A DNA stretch of 64,000 nucleotides from Hominimerdicola alba 8. GTDB taxonomy: Bacteria > Bacillota > Clostridia > Oscillospirales > Ruminococcaceae. Position numbers and translations under genes: made by a program. The stretch is taken from positions 1-64,000 of the forward strand of contig NZ_ADKM02000075.1 of assembly GCF_000178155.2 (NCBI RefSeq), in the 5' to 3' direction. Below the pieces are notes generated by a model that saw only the letters and a list, made by a program, of their open reading frames with translations, did not search any database and had not been told where the DNA came from. Every line of letters starts with the position of its first letter. Within the stretch, counting starts at the first letter, position 1. Below are positions 35,654-45,602 of this stretch, one piece after another.

Positions 35654-38002
35654 TTATATCTTCTTGGGCTTTGCAAAATTAGCGAATATCTTCTTTGTGC
35701 CCACTTTGTCAAAGGCAATCTCCAGCATCGTGTCGCCTGCCATCGGGGTAACGCCGACTACAGTGCCCTCACCGAATTTTTTGTGCATCACTCTGTCACC
35801 AACATTATAGCTTTCAGATGATGCTGATGTTTCGGATCTTTTCGCCGCATTGTACATGGCTATCTGCTTGCCGAGAGAAAGGTTCGGATTTGCAGTGGGA
35901 GCAGCACCCTCGCTGAGTTTTGGCACCTGTTCTTCGATATTCTCTTTCGGCAGTTCACGCAAGAACATCGACTCACGGTTGCGCTGAACGTTACCGAATA
36001 TCATTCTCTCACCCGCATATACAAGATGAAGTTCTTCCTTTGCTCTTGTCAGGGCAACGTATGCCAGACGGCGTTCTTCCTCTATCTCTATGTCGCTCTC
36101 CATACTCCTGCTTGACGGGAAAACATTGTCTTCAAGTCCTGCCACGAACACCACAGGGAATTCCAGACCCTTTGCCGCGTGCATGGTCATCAGTGCCACA
36201 TAGTCACCGTTTTCATCAAGTGTGTCGATGTCGGTATACAGCGCCACCTCTTCGAGAAAACCTTCCAGCGACGGCTCTTCTGCCTCTTCTTCGTATTTCG
36301 CCATAGTGGATTTCAGTTCTTCTATGTTTTCGAGTCTTGCTTCGCCCTCAAGACCCTGCTGCAAAAGATAACTGCCGTAGCCTGTCTTGTCAACCACTGC
36401 ATCGAGAAGTTCGGGGAGTGTCGATATGTCTGCAAGATCGGTGAGGTCGTCTATCATAAATGCAAACTCTGTAAGCGCTTTTGACTTTTTTGCCAGCGGC
36501 ACATATTCGGGCGAATGCTCCATAATATATATGGCATCTTCACCCAGATCTGAAACTATCTGGTCGATGACCCTCACAGTGGCATCACCGATACCGCGCT
36601 TCGGCTCGTTGATTATCCGCCTTAGTCTGAACATATCCGAATGGTTGTTTATTACTTCCAGATAAGCCAGTATATCCTTGACTTCCTTGCGGTCATAGAA
36701 TTTCAGTCCGCCGAATATCTTGTAGGGGATACTCGCTTTTATCATCGCCTGTTCAAGCGCGTTTGACTGGGCGTTCATGCGATAGAGTATAGCGTGGTCG
36801 CCGTAGCGCCTGCCTTTTTCGGTGTTTTCGGTGATGATCTTCGCTATGTAGGACGCTTCTTCGCGCTCGGTCATCGACTTATGAACTATGACTTTCTCGC
36901 CGTCGCCGCTGTCAGTCCAGAGGTTCTTGCCTTTTCTGCCTACATTGTGACTTATCAGCTTGTTGGCACAGGTGAGTATGTTCTGGGTAGAGCGGTAGTT
37001 TTGTTCCAGCTTGATGACATCTTCGGGGCGGCAGCCGAACTCTTCCTCAAAGTTAAGGATATTCTCGATGGTAGCACCGCGAAAACGATAGATGCTCTGG
37101 TCATCATCACCCACAACGCATATGTTGCCGTATTTCTGTGAAAGCAGTGACACCAGCCGAAACTGTACTTTGTTGGTGTCCTGATACTCGTCCACCATTA
37201 TGTATTTGTAAAGATTTTGATAGTGATCCAGCACATCAGGCTGTTTCTCGAAAAGATCTACCGTATGGCAGATTATGTCATCGAAATCCATAGCGTTGCT
37301 GGCGCGAAGTTCAGCCTGATAACGCTTGTATATCCTTGCGATGGTGTCCTTGCGGTAGTCGCCCACAGCTTCACTGGCGAATTCATCGGGACCTATCATC
37401 GAATCCTTTGCGTTCGAGATCTCTGTCATTATCGACCTTATGGGGAACATCTTCTCATCGAGATCCATCGCGCGCATCACTGACTTTATCACGCGCTTTG
37501 AATCATCGGTGTCGTATATGGCAAAACTCTGTGTAAACCCGATATGCGTGCATTCCCGCCTGAGTATCCTTACGCAGGCTGAGTGGAATGTCGCCGCAGT
37601 GATGCCCTTGCCCTCTTCACCGAGTATATTTGCGATACGGTCTTTCAGTTCGCCTGCTGCCTTGTTTGTAAAGGTTATCGCCAGAATGTTCCACGGTCTG
37701 ACAGGTCTGAAACCTATCACCTGTGCCAGCTGTGCGCCGTCATCGTTCCTGCCCTCAGCATAATCAGCTATGAACTGTGCCTCCTCAGGTGTGAACTCCT
37801 GCTGATAGCTTGTTTCATAGGCATCTCCGAAATGTATCATGTTGGCGATGCGGTTTATCAGCACAGTGGTCTTGCCGCTTCCCGCGCCTGCAAGTATCAG
37901 CAGCGGACCATTGATGTGGAAGACAGCTTTTTGCTGCATCGGGTTCATTCTGCTGAAAAATCGTTCAAGTGCTTTCTTTTTCAATGTATTGATATCGTTC
38001 AT
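35654..38002 (-). CDS. pcrA: ATP-dependent DNA helicase PcrA/UvrD
   Basis: A 782-residue superfamily 1 helicase with 3'-5' polarity, acting in nucleotide excision repair and removal of replication roadblocks. Motif I AGAGSGKTTVL, motif II DEYQDTN, GDDDQSIYRFRGA (motif III), EQNYRS (IV), TMHAAKGLEF (V) and VALTRAKEEL (VI) are all present. The C-terminal region carries the Tudor-like fold typical of PcrA (VGDRVMHKKFGEGTVVGV). The start lies behind CGGAGG. Gene is alone between two terminator/promoter regions. Confidence 0.96.
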   Translation of the reverse strand: MNDINTLKKKALERFFSRMNPMQQKAVFHINGPLLILAGAGSGKTTVLINRIANMIHFGDAYETSYQQEFTPEEAQFIADYAEGRNDDGAQLAQVIGFRPVRPWNILAITFTNKAAGELKDRIANILGEEGKGITAATFHSACVRILRRECTHIGFTQSFAIYDTDDSKRVIKSVMRAMDLDEKMFPIRSIMTEISNAKDSMIGPDEFASEAVGDYRKDTIARIYKRYQAELRASNAMDFDDIICHTVDLFEKQPDVLDHYQNLYKYIMVDEYQDTNKVQFRLVSLLSQKYGNICVVGDDDQSIYRFRGATIENILNFEEEFGCRPEDVIKLEQNYRSTQNILTCANKLISHNVGRKGKNLWTDSGDGEKVIVHKSMTEREEASYIAKIITENTEKGRRYGDHAILYRMNAQSNALEQAMIKASIPYKIFGGLKFYDRKEVKDILAYLEVINNHSDMFRLRRIINEPKRGIGDATVRVIDQIVSDLGEDAIYIMEHSPEYVPLAKKSKALTEFAFMIDDLTDLADISTLPELLDAVVDKTGYGSYLLQQGLEGEARLENIEELKSTMAKYEEEAEEPSLEGFLEEVALYTDIDTLDENGDYVALMTMHAAKGLEFPVVFVAGLEDNVFPSSRSMESDIEIEEERRLAYVALTRAKEELHLVYAGERMIFGNVQRNRESMFLRELPKENIEEQVPKLSEGAAPTANPNLSLGKQIAMYNAAKRSETSASSESYNVGDRVMHKKFGEGTVVGVTPMAGDTMLEIAFDKVGTKKIFANFAKPKKI

Positions 38003-38137
38003 CAGTATACCTCCGTTATCTAAGACATATATTATATCATATATTTTTCCGTTTGAAAAGGGATAATCGTGAATTTTTTCATAAATCGGCTTTTAGTACA
38101 AAAATAAGTACACCGATATTCTTTGGTGAATATGCCC

Positions 38138-38166
38138 TTGACATTCGGACAAAAATAGAGTAAAAT
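38138..38166 (+). promoter_or_regulatory. Promoter of the RNase J gene
   Basis: TTGACA (38138-38143), 17-bp spacer, TAAAAT (38161-38166). Transcription should start near 38173. Confidence 0.75.
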
Positions 38167-38172
38167 AGAATA

Positions 38173-38348
38173 AGATATTTTTGTTCGGATATATTCCGCA
38201 TCACTTTGCGGATCATGACGGCTGCCTCGTTTCAGCTTTTATTCGTCTAAGGGCTATCCATTCAGCCCAAGGCTGCCGCTTTATACACCTATCTAACGGA
38301 AAAATCGAATAATTATCGGGCGGCGTCTGCCCGAAGGAAAGGAGCTTT
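38173..38348 (+). promoter_or_regulatory. Structured 5' leader of the RNase J gene
   Basis: About 175 nt with several local hairpins: TCCGCA/TGCGGA around 38197-38213, GGGCT/AGCCC around 38254-38272 and CGGGC/GCCCG around 38319-38336. The GGAAAGGAG ribosome binding site follows directly. No known riboswitch class was recognised. RNA-degrading enzymes often regulate their own leaders, which is a possible explanation. Confidence 0.4.
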
Positions 38349-40244
38349 TTGCGCACCTCTGCGCCGAGGCTTGTTTGCGGTGCAATTGTGCGCATTTATC
38401 AAATCATGGCTAATAACAATTCTAATTCTGAAAAAAGAAAGACATCAAAACGCTACACACCAAAGCAGGGCAAGCTGAGAGGTGTTCCGCTGAAACGTAA
38501 GAATGACGGAGCATCATCGCAGAATAAGCTGCATCCAAACGGCAGGGCGGCTTCACAGCGTTCTTCTAAGGACGCGCAGAGGCGCACGCCTGTCAAGATA
38601 ATCCCGCTGGGCGGTCTTAATGAGATAGGCAAGAACTTCACGGTCATTGAATGTTCAAACGACATGTTCATCATCGACTGCGGACTTGCTTTTCCCGACA
38701 GCGAGATGCTGGGTGTCGATATAGTCATACCCGACTTCACATATGTGGAGAAGAATCTTGAAAAACTGCGCGGCGTTGTTATAACTCACGGGCATGAGGA
38801 TCACATCGGCGGTCTGCCGTATTTTCTCAAAAAGTTCCCAAGCGTGCCTGTTTACGGTACAAGGCTTACCATCGGACTTATCGAGGGCAAACTGCGTGAA
38901 CATGAATTGCTGGGCAGTGTAAAGTTGAATACCGTGACACCACGTCAGACCATCAGAATGGGCTGTATGGCGGTCGAGTTCATAAGGGTGAACCACTCTA
39001 TACCCGATTCGGTGGGTATGGCTATCCATACTCCCGCAGGCGTTCTTATCCATACGGGTGACTTTAAGGTGGATTACACACCCATCGAGGGCGGCATAAT
39101 TGATCTGCCGCGCTTTGCCGAACTGGGCAACAAGGGCGTCCTTGCACTGATGTCAGATTCCACAAACTCGGAGCGTCCGGGCTACACCGCCAGTGAACGC
39201 AAGGTCGGGGATAATCTCGAAATGCTCTTTGCAAAGGCTGAGGGCAAGCGCATAATCATCGCTACCTTTGCATCTAACATACACCGCGTACAGCAGATAA
39301 TCAATAATGCTGTCAACACAGGCAGAAAGGTCGCTGTTTCAGGGCGCAGTATGGTGAATGTCATAAGTGTCGGCATCGAACTGGGCTACCTTAAAGTACC
39401 TGATGGCGTGCTTATAGATATCGATATGATAGGCAGATACCTGCCGGAACAGATAGTGCTGGTAACTACAGGCAGTCAGGGCGAACCGATGTCTGCGCTT
39501 TCGAGAATGTCGATGAATGAACACCGCAAGGTAAGCATAACTCCGCAGGATTTTATTATCATCTCCGCTAACCCGATACCGGGCAACGAGAAGCTGGTCA
39601 CAAGGGTCGTAAATGACCTGATGAAACTGGGCGCTGAGGTGGTTTATGAGAAAATGTATGAAGTACACGTTTCGGGTCATGCTTGTCAGGAAGAGCAGAA
39701 GCTGATGCTCTCCATCACAAAGCCGAAGTTCTTCATACCGGTACACGGCGAGTTCAAGCACCTTATGAAGCATAAGCAGACTGCCATGACCGTAGGCATT
39801 CCCGAAGAGAATATCATAATCGCGGGTATAGGCGATGTCATCGAAACTGATGGTGTCGATATGCGCATCACCGGTGAAGTACCTGCGGGCAAGGTGCTGG
39901 TAGATGGTCTTGGTGTCGGAGATGTCGGCGCAATAGTCCTCAGGGACAGAAAACATCTGGCTGAGGACGGTCTGATAATCGCAGTTGCGACCATAGACCG
40001 CTCGGTCGGTGAGATACTTTCGGGACCCGACCTTGTGTCCAGAGGCTTTGTGTATGTCCGCGAAAGCGAAGAACTTATGAACGAGGCTAAAGAACTGCTG
40101 ACAGAAACTCTCCAGACCTGCCTTGATAATAACATGCACGAATGGAACGCGATAAAGGGCAAGATGAAAGACAATCTTTCTGATTTCATATTCAGAAGGA
40201 CCAAGAGAAGCCCCATGATATTGCCGATAATAATGGAGATATAG
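38349..40244 (+). CDS. rnj: Ribonuclease J
   Basis: 5'-3' exo- and endoribonuclease for mRNA turnover and rRNA maturation. The metallo-beta-lactamase core has HGHEDHIGG, and the beta-CASP region and C-terminal domain are complete (SGHACQEEQKLM, PVHGEFKHL). The chain is 631 residues from TTG 38349, which has a strong AAAGGAG site. An ATG at 38406 (612 residues) lacks one but begins a more usual MANNNSNSEKRK sequence. Either way there is a basic N-terminal extension of 60-80 residues beyond the 555-residue B. subtilis enzyme, perhaps an RNA-binding tail. Confidence 0.92.
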   Translation: MRTSAPRLVCGAIVRIYQIMANNNSNSEKRKTSKRYTPKQGKLRGVPLKRKNDGASSQNKLHPNGRAASQRSSKDAQRRTPVKIIPLGGLNEIGKNFTVIECSNDMFIIDCGLAFPDSEMLGVDIVIPDFTYVEKNLEKLRGVVITHGHEDHIGGLPYFLKKFPSVPVYGTRLTIGLIEGKLREHELLGSVKLNTVTPRQTIRMGCMAVEFIRVNHSIPDSVGMAIHTPAGVLIHTGDFKVDYTPIEGGIIDLPRFAELGNKGVLALMSDSTNSERPGYTASERKVGDNLEMLFAKAEGKRIIIATFASNIHRVQQIINNAVNTGRKVAVSGRSMVNVISVGIELGYLKVPDGVLIDIDMIGRYLPEQIVLVTTGSQGEPMSALSRMSMNEHRKVSITPQDFIIISANPIPGNEKLVTRVVNDLMKLGAEVVYEKMYEVHVSGHACQEEQKLMLSITKPKFFIPVHGEFKHLMKHKQTAMTVGIPEENIIIAGIGDVIETDGVDMRITGEVPAGKVLVDGLGVGDVGAIVLRDRKHLAEDGLIIAVATIDRSVGEILSGPDLVSRGFVYVRESEELMNEAKELLTETLQTCLDNNMHEWNAIKGKMKDNLSDFIFRRTKRSPMILPIIMEI

Positions 40245-40294
40245 AAAAACGCTGTATGAACAGATAAAGGATTTTGCAAAGGAGTTGACAGGCA

Positions 40295-42319
40295 GTGAAA
40301 AAGAACAGAAACTTTCTGGTGCTGCTGGGGGCTACAATGGGCGTTATCGCTGTTGCGGCGCTTATAGGGGCATTTATGCTGCATTCAACCATTGAGAAAA
40401 AAGGTTCGGGCAGCGTGCTGATATTGGTTTCTGTTGTGAGTATTTTACTTCTTCTGCTGGAAGCATTCGTTTTCAGAAATCAGACCCACAAATATCTGAC
40501 AAAGACAGCCACACAGCTTGTAAGGACAGAAAGGGACTCACTTTTGTATTTTCCCGCGCCCTGTGTTATACTTGACAGCGAGAACAGCGTGGTATGGTTC
40601 AATAAACTCTTTGAGAAGAGTTTGTATGACATCGACCCTTACGGTGAACAACTCACCGAGATAATGAATATCGACCTTGACCGCGCCTACGGCGAGGACG
40701 GCTGTCAGATATGCCTGAACAAGCGCTACTATGTGGCACATGCTGTGCATTCCGACCTGCGCAACGGTCTGTCAATGGTCTATTTCAAAGATGTCACAGA
40801 TTATACCGAACTCAGGTATGAAGCCTATCAGTCGCACAACGGTGTTATAATCATAGTGATAGATAACTACGATGCTATGATGTCAGACATTCGTGAGAGT
40901 GAAAAGGCGCATGTCGCTGTTGAGATAGAGAAGCTGATGGAACGCTTTCTCGAAGGCACTACCGCCATCGCCAAGAAAGTTTCAGATGACAAGTTCTATG
41001 TTTTCATGGAGGAGAGATATCTTTCACGCAAGATAGAGAACAGGTTCAGGATACTTGAAGAAGCAAGGCAGATACGCATCGGCGGCAAGACGAATGTAAC
41101 ACTTTCGATAGGTGTCGGCAGAGAGGGCAAGGGTCTTGAAGAGTGCGAAAAGCTGGCTAAACAGGCGCTTGAACTCTGTCAGGGACGCGGCGGCGATCAG
41201 GCAGCTTACCGTGAGAACGGCGAATTCAGGTTCTTCGGCGGTGTGTCTACGGGTGCTGATAACAACAACCGCGTAAAGATACGTATATTTGCAGAAACTC
41301 TGCTGGAGATAATCAAGCCCGGCAGTATAGAAAGCATGGGCAACTACAGGACAGAAGCCGAAGATGCACAGGGCTTCCGAAGGGTTCTGATAATGGGTCA
41401 CAGGTTTGGTGACCTTGACAGCATCGGTTCGGCTACGGGTCTGTGCTGTGCGCTGAGGAAGATAGTTTCCGAGTGCTATGTGGTTGTCGATAAGGAGAAG
41501 AACCTTGCGCTTTCTCTGATAAATTACATCGAAGAAAACGAGATATCCAATTATTACATAACCCCTGAACAGGGGCTTGACAGGCTTGACTCGGATACAC
41601 TTGTGATAGTGGTGGATACCCATAATCCTGAACTGGTCGAGTCAAAGGAAATGATTGCGCGGGCTAAGAATATCGTTGTCATAGACCACCACAGGCGTAT
41701 GGTAAAGGGCATCGAGCCGCTTATAGCCCAGTGTCTTGAACCCGGTGCTTCATCGGCGGCAGAACTTGTCACCGAGATAATCGAACTCTGGGGCGACAGG
41801 ACGAGTATAGATGCACATGCGGCGGAGGCTCTGCTTTCGGGTATCATGCTTGATACAAAGTATTTTGTGATGAAGACGGGTGTCACTACTTTTGAAACAG
41901 CGGCGTACCTAAAGAAGATGGGCGCTGATACTGTAACGGTAAAGTCGATGTTCGCAAATTCCATCGAAACTTATCATGAGAAGTCAAAGGTGATAAATTC
42001 CGCAGAGATATACCGCAAATGCGCCATCGCAAAGGCTGACGGCAGTTTCGACAATGTGCGCGTGGCGGCTTCACAGGCGGCTGATGAAATGCTGGGCATA
42101 ACAGGGGTTTTCGCATCTTTTGTTATGTATAAGCAGGGCAATACCGTGAATATATCTGCAAGAAGTATGGGCAGATACAATGTTCAGGTCATTATGGAGG
42201 CACTGGGCGGCGGCGGTCATCTGACGATGGCGGCGGCGCAGATGCCTGTTGAACTTGACGAGGCTGAAAGACTGCTTCGTGAAGCGATAGATGATTTTAT
42301 AAGAAACAATACCAATTAA
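40295..42319 (+). CDS. gdpP: Cyclic-di-AMP phosphodiesterase GdpP
   Basis: Hydrolyses cyclic di-AMP to pApA. 674 residues, starting at GTG 40295 behind AAAGGAG. Two membrane segments (about 8-28 and 40-60) precede a PAS-like domain, a degenerate GGDEF (SDDKFYVFM in place of GGDEF) and the DHH/DHHA1 catalytic half, with HRFGDLDSIG, VDTHNPEL, IDHHRR and the GGGGH motif near the end. It is followed at 18 bp by rplI and dnaB, the usual Firmicutes order. Confidence 0.96.
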   Translation: MKKNRNFLVLLGATMGVIAVAALIGAFMLHSTIEKKGSGSVLILVSVVSILLLLLEAFVFRNQTHKYLTKTATQLVRTERDSLLYFPAPCVILDSENSVVWFNKLFEKSLYDIDPYGEQLTEIMNIDLDRAYGEDGCQICLNKRYYVAHAVHSDLRNGLSMVYFKDVTDYTELRYEAYQSHNGVIIIVIDNYDAMMSDIRESEKAHVAVEIEKLMERFLEGTTAIAKKVSDDKFYVFMEERYLSRKIENRFRILEEARQIRIGGKTNVTLSIGVGREGKGLEECEKLAKQALELCQGRGGDQAAYRENGEFRFFGGVSTGADNNNRVKIRIFAETLLEIIKPGSIESMGNYRTEAEDAQGFRRVLIMGHRFGDLDSIGSATGLCCALRKIVSECYVVVDKEKNLALSLINYIEENEISNYYITPEQGLDRLDSDTLVIVVDTHNPELVESKEMIARAKNIVVIDHHRRMVKGIEPLIAQCLEPGASSAAELVTEIIELWGDRTSIDAHAAEALLSGIMLDTKYFVMKTGVTTFETAAYLKKMGADTVTVKSMFANSIETYHEKSKVINSAEIYRKCAIAKADGSFDNVRVAASQAADEMLGITGVFASFVMYKQGNTVNISARSMGRYNVQVIMEALGGGGHLTMAAAQMPVELDEAERLLREAIDDFIRNNTN

Positions 42320-42337
42320 AAGAAAGGCGTGTTGAAA

Positions 42338-42784
42338 ATGAAAGTTATTTTACTTAAAGATGTTAAAGGTTCGGGCAAGGCAGGGGATACTCTGAACGTG
42401 GCTGACGGCTACGCTAGAAATTTCCTTATAGCAAGGGGTCTGGCTGTTGAAGCAAACGCAAAGAACCTCAATGACCTTGCAGGCAAAAAGGCTTCCGAAC
42501 AGCACAAGATAGATGTTGAAACTGCTGATAACAAGGCTATAGCTGAGAAGATAAAGGATAAGGAAGTCGTTATCAAGGCTAAGGCAGGTCAGGGCGGAAA
42601 GCTGTTCGGCGCTATAACCGCAGGTGTTGTTGCCGATGCTCTGAAAGAACAGTTCGGCGTTGATGTTGACAAGAAGAAGATAAACCTGAGTGCTGATATC
42701 AAGGCATTTGGTGACTTCACTGCCAATGTCAAGATGACTCACGGCGTATCCTGCGGTATAAAGGTAAAGGTCGTGGAGGAATAA
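42338..42784 (+). CDS. rplI: 50S ribosomal protein L9
   Basis: 148 residues beginning [17 protein letters not shown] with the typical N-terminal rRNA-binding domain ([11 protein letters not shown]), the long connecting helix and a C-terminal domain. Placed between gdpP and dnaB as in B. subtilis. The start at 42338 follows GAAAGGCG; an in-frame GTG 9 nt upstream is less likely. The stop is 1 bp from the dnaB start. Confidence 0.97.
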   Translation: MKVILLKDVKGSGKAGDTLNVADGYARNFLIARGLAVEANAKNLNDLAGKKASEQHKIDVETADNKAIAEKIKDKEVVIKAKAGQGGKLFGAITAGVVADALKEQFGVDVDKKKINLSADIKAFGDFTANVKMTHGVSCGIKVKVVEE

Positions 42785-42785
42785 T

Positions 42786-44171
42786 ATGCCCGATCGCATA
42801 GATAATATCGACTATGATGGTGCTGCGCCCGCCGACAAAGTTCAGCGGGCAATACCATTCAGCCCCGAAGCTGAGGAAGCTGTCATCGGTTCGATACTGT
42901 TAGACCCGATAGGTACCCGCGAAAAGGCGATGGAAATGCTCAAACCTGAGAATTTCTATATGCCCCAGCTGCAAAAGGTCTTTTCGATACTGATGCGAAT
43001 GTTCACTACGGGCAAGGCTGAGGATATCGTCACGGTTGTCGATGAATGTGTTAATACAGGCGTTTTTGAAACCAGTACTATGGCGATGAACTACCTGTAT
43101 GGTCTGATGGAAAATGTGCCATCGACCAAGAATATCGAGAGTTATTGTAACATAATCCTGCAAAAGGCGCAGATGCGCTCTCTGCTGAATGTCGCCAACG
43201 AGATAATCGACGGTGTCAACAAGGGCGGAAATGATCCCGGCGCACTGCTTGACAGTGCTGAGCAGAAGATATTCAATATCCGTCAGGGCAAAGATGTTGA
43301 GGGACTTACAAGGATAAGCGATGTCATCGTGGAAACTTTCCATCACCTGACCGAGATATCAGGTCCCGATGCAGCTGAGTTTCAGGGCGCAAGATCGGGT
43401 TTCTCACAGCTTGACAGCATAACGACAGGTTTGCAGAAGACCGACCTTATAGTGCTGGCTGCAAGACCTGCGATGGGTAAATCTGCTTTTGCACTGAATA
43501 TGGCGGTCAACTGCTGCAAGGCGACTAAGCGCGATGTTGTCATATTCTCACTCGAAATGGGTAAAGAACAGCTGGTATCGAGAATGCTGGCTTCGGAAGG
43601 CAAGGTCAACAATACTCTGCTGAGAAACGGTGAGATGAAAGATGATGACTGGACTAAGCTGGCGGAAGCGGCAGATGTTCTTTCACAGCTTCCCATCTAC
43701 CTTGATGACGGCGCGGGCGGCGTAACTGTGCCGAAGATGAAGGCAAAACTCAGAAGAATGAAAAATCTTGGGCTTGTAGTCATTGACTACATACAGCTGA
43801 TGGAGTCGCCAAACAAGCACAGCAGCCGTGTTACCGAAGTTTCCGAGATTACCAGACAGATAAAGCTGATGGCTAAAGAGCTGAGTGTGCCGATAATCGC
43901 ACTGTCACAGCTGTCACGTAGTTCGGAAAAGCGTGAGGATAAGCGACCAATGCTCTCTGACTTGAGAGAATCGGGTTCTATCGAGCAGGACGCAGATATA
44001 ATCATGTTCCTTTACAGAGATGCTTATTATGCAGATTCAAAGGAAGACCAGACTGTGGCAGAATGTATCGTGGCGAAGAACCGTCATGGTCAGACGGCAA
44101 CAGTCAAACTCAGCTGGATAGGCGAGTACACATTGTTCAGAGGATTGGAATTCAGAAAAGATGAAAAGTGA
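42786..44171 (+). CDS. dnaB: Replicative DNA helicase DnaB
   Basis: A 461-residue hexameric helicase of the replication fork (called DnaC in B. subtilis). The N-terminal domain starts at PFSPEAEEAVIGSILLD. The RecA-like domain has Walker A ARPAMGKSAFALN, Walker B LVVIDYIQLM, the RLLR-type segment SQLSRSSEKREDKRPMLSDL, and arginine-finger region YRDAYY. No intein is present. The 3' end overlaps tilS by 11 nt. Confidence 0.97.
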   Translation: MPDRIDNIDYDGAAPADKVQRAIPFSPEAEEAVIGSILLDPIGTREKAMEMLKPENFYMPQLQKVFSILMRMFTTGKAEDIVTVVDECVNTGVFETSTMAMNYLYGLMENVPSTKNIESYCNIILQKAQMRSLLNVANEIIDGVNKGGNDPGALLDSAEQKIFNIRQGKDVEGLTRISDVIVETFHHLTEISGPDAAEFQGARSGFSQLDSITTGLQKTDLIVLAARPAMGKSAFALNMAVNCCKATKRDVVIFSLEMGKEQLVSRMLASEGKVNNTLLRNGEMKDDDWTKLAEAADVLSQLPIYLDDGAGGVTVPKMKAKLRRMKNLGLVVIDYIQLMESPNKHSSRVTEVSEITRQIKLMAKELSVPIIALSQLSRSSEKREDKRPMLSDLRESGSIEQDADIIMFLYRDAYYADSKEDQTVAECIVAKNRHGQTATVKLSWIGEYTLFRGLEFRKDEK

Positions 44172-45495
44172 GTTAGCCGCAAAGGTCGAGAGAACTATCC
44201 GAAAATTTCATATGGCTGAAAAGGGCGAGCGCTTGCTGGTCGGGCTTTCGGGCGGAGCAGACAGCGCTGCGCTCCTTTTGTGTCTTGATGAACTGGGATA
44301 CGATGTTTCGGCGTGCCATGTCAATCACTGTATACGCGGCGAGGAAGCTGACAGAGATCAGCATTTCTGCGAAAGGCTGTGTGAGGGGCTGGGTATCGGG
44401 ATAATAGTCAGGCGTGTCGATGTACCCGCCTATTGTCGGGCTAATCCCGTATCGGAAGAAGAGGGCGCAAGACTGTTAAGGTATAATGCTTTACAGGAAA
44501 TATCCGCCGATAAGATATGTACAGCTCATAACCTTGATGACTGTCTTGAAACAACGCTGTTCAATCTGGCTAGGGGTTCGGGGCTGAAAGGTATAGCTTC
44601 CATCCCGCCTGTAAGAGGGAATATCATCCGCCCGCTGATAGAGTGCAGCCGCGCTGATATCGAAGCATATCTGGCTGAGCGTGGTCAGGATTTCGTAACA
44701 GATTCGACTAATTTGCTTGACGAATATTCACGAAACAAGCTGCGTCACAAGGTTGTGCCTGTGTTAAGAGAGATCAATCCGTCACTTATGGAAACTTTTG
44801 CGAAAACGCTGGGCTTTCTGCGTGAAGACAGCGCATTTCTTGAAAAAACGGCGGATAAGGCTTTTGAAGAGAGCATTATAGGAGATGGATTTTCACGTAA
44901 AACCATCAGAGGTCTTGATTATCCTCTGCGCAGAAGGGTAATAATGCGTATACTGGCAAAAAATGATATCGGGATAAGTCAGGATAAGATCGAGTTGATC
45001 GAACAGCTTGTTAACAACGGCGGAAAAGCAAGTGTCAAGTCAGAATGCTTTGCATATACAAAGTCAGATATCCTTTATATCTACAACGAAAATAACAGAC
45101 CTAAAAGCGCCGAAGATGAGGTCGTTATCAGACCCGATACTGTTATTATCTGGCAAAACAGACATATTTGCTTTAAAATTATAGAAATTGATGGGAAATT
45201 TGAAAATGTTAATAAAAAGTTTGCAAATTCCTGCTTAGATTATGATAAAATAAGAGGTGTTATTGTGTTGAGAAAGCGCCGCGCAGGTGACAAGATAAGA
45301 CTGGTCGGGCGCAGCTTCAATTCTGATGTAAGAGTGCTTATGAAACAGGCTTTTCCCGCTCATAAGCGCGATGGTGCTGTGATACTTGCCGATGACGAGG
45401 GCGTTGTGCTCGCGGAGGGCAGCGGTGCCGCTGAAAGGGTTAAGATCGACGATAACACAAGGCGTGTGCTTGTATTTGATGATAGGCGTGAATAA
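44161..45495 (+). CDS. tilS: tRNA(Ile)-lysidine synthase
   Basis: Modifies the CAU anticodon of tRNA-Ile to lysidine. 444 residues with the PP-loop LSGGADSAA, followed by the N-type ATP pyrophosphatase domain ([26 protein letters not shown]). The TilS C-terminal domain is recognisable by [12 protein letters not shown]. Upstream overlap with dnaB and the ftsH gene downstream reproduce the familiar tilS-ftsH linkage. Confidence 0.95.
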   Translation: MKSELAAKVERTIRKFHMAEKGERLLVGLSGGADSAALLLCLDELGYDVSACHVNHCIRGEEADRDQHFCERLCEGLGIGIIVRRVDVPAYCRANPVSEEEGARLLRYNALQEISADKICTAHNLDDCLETTLFNLARGSGLKGIASIPPVRGNIIRPLIECSRADIEAYLAERGQDFVTDSTNLLDEYSRNKLRHKVVPVLREINPSLMETFAKTLGFLREDSAFLEKTADKAFEESIIGDGFSRKTIRGLDYPLRRRVIMRILAKNDIGISQDKIELIEQLVNNGGKASVKSECFAYTKSDILYIYNENNRPKSAEDEVVIRPDTVIIWQNRHICFKIIEIDGKFENVNKKFANSCLDYDKIRGVIVLRKRRAGDKIRLVGRSFNSDVRVLMKQAFPAHKRDGAVILADDEGVVLAEGSGAAERVKIDDNTRRVLVFDDRRE

Positions 45496-45602
45496 CCACT
45501 GTTTATGACAGTATTTTCACGCTGTTTTCACATATGAGGTCTATACTTAATCGGTATAGCAAAGCGGCTCGCCGCAAAATCAGAACAAAAGGATGTGATC
45601 GA

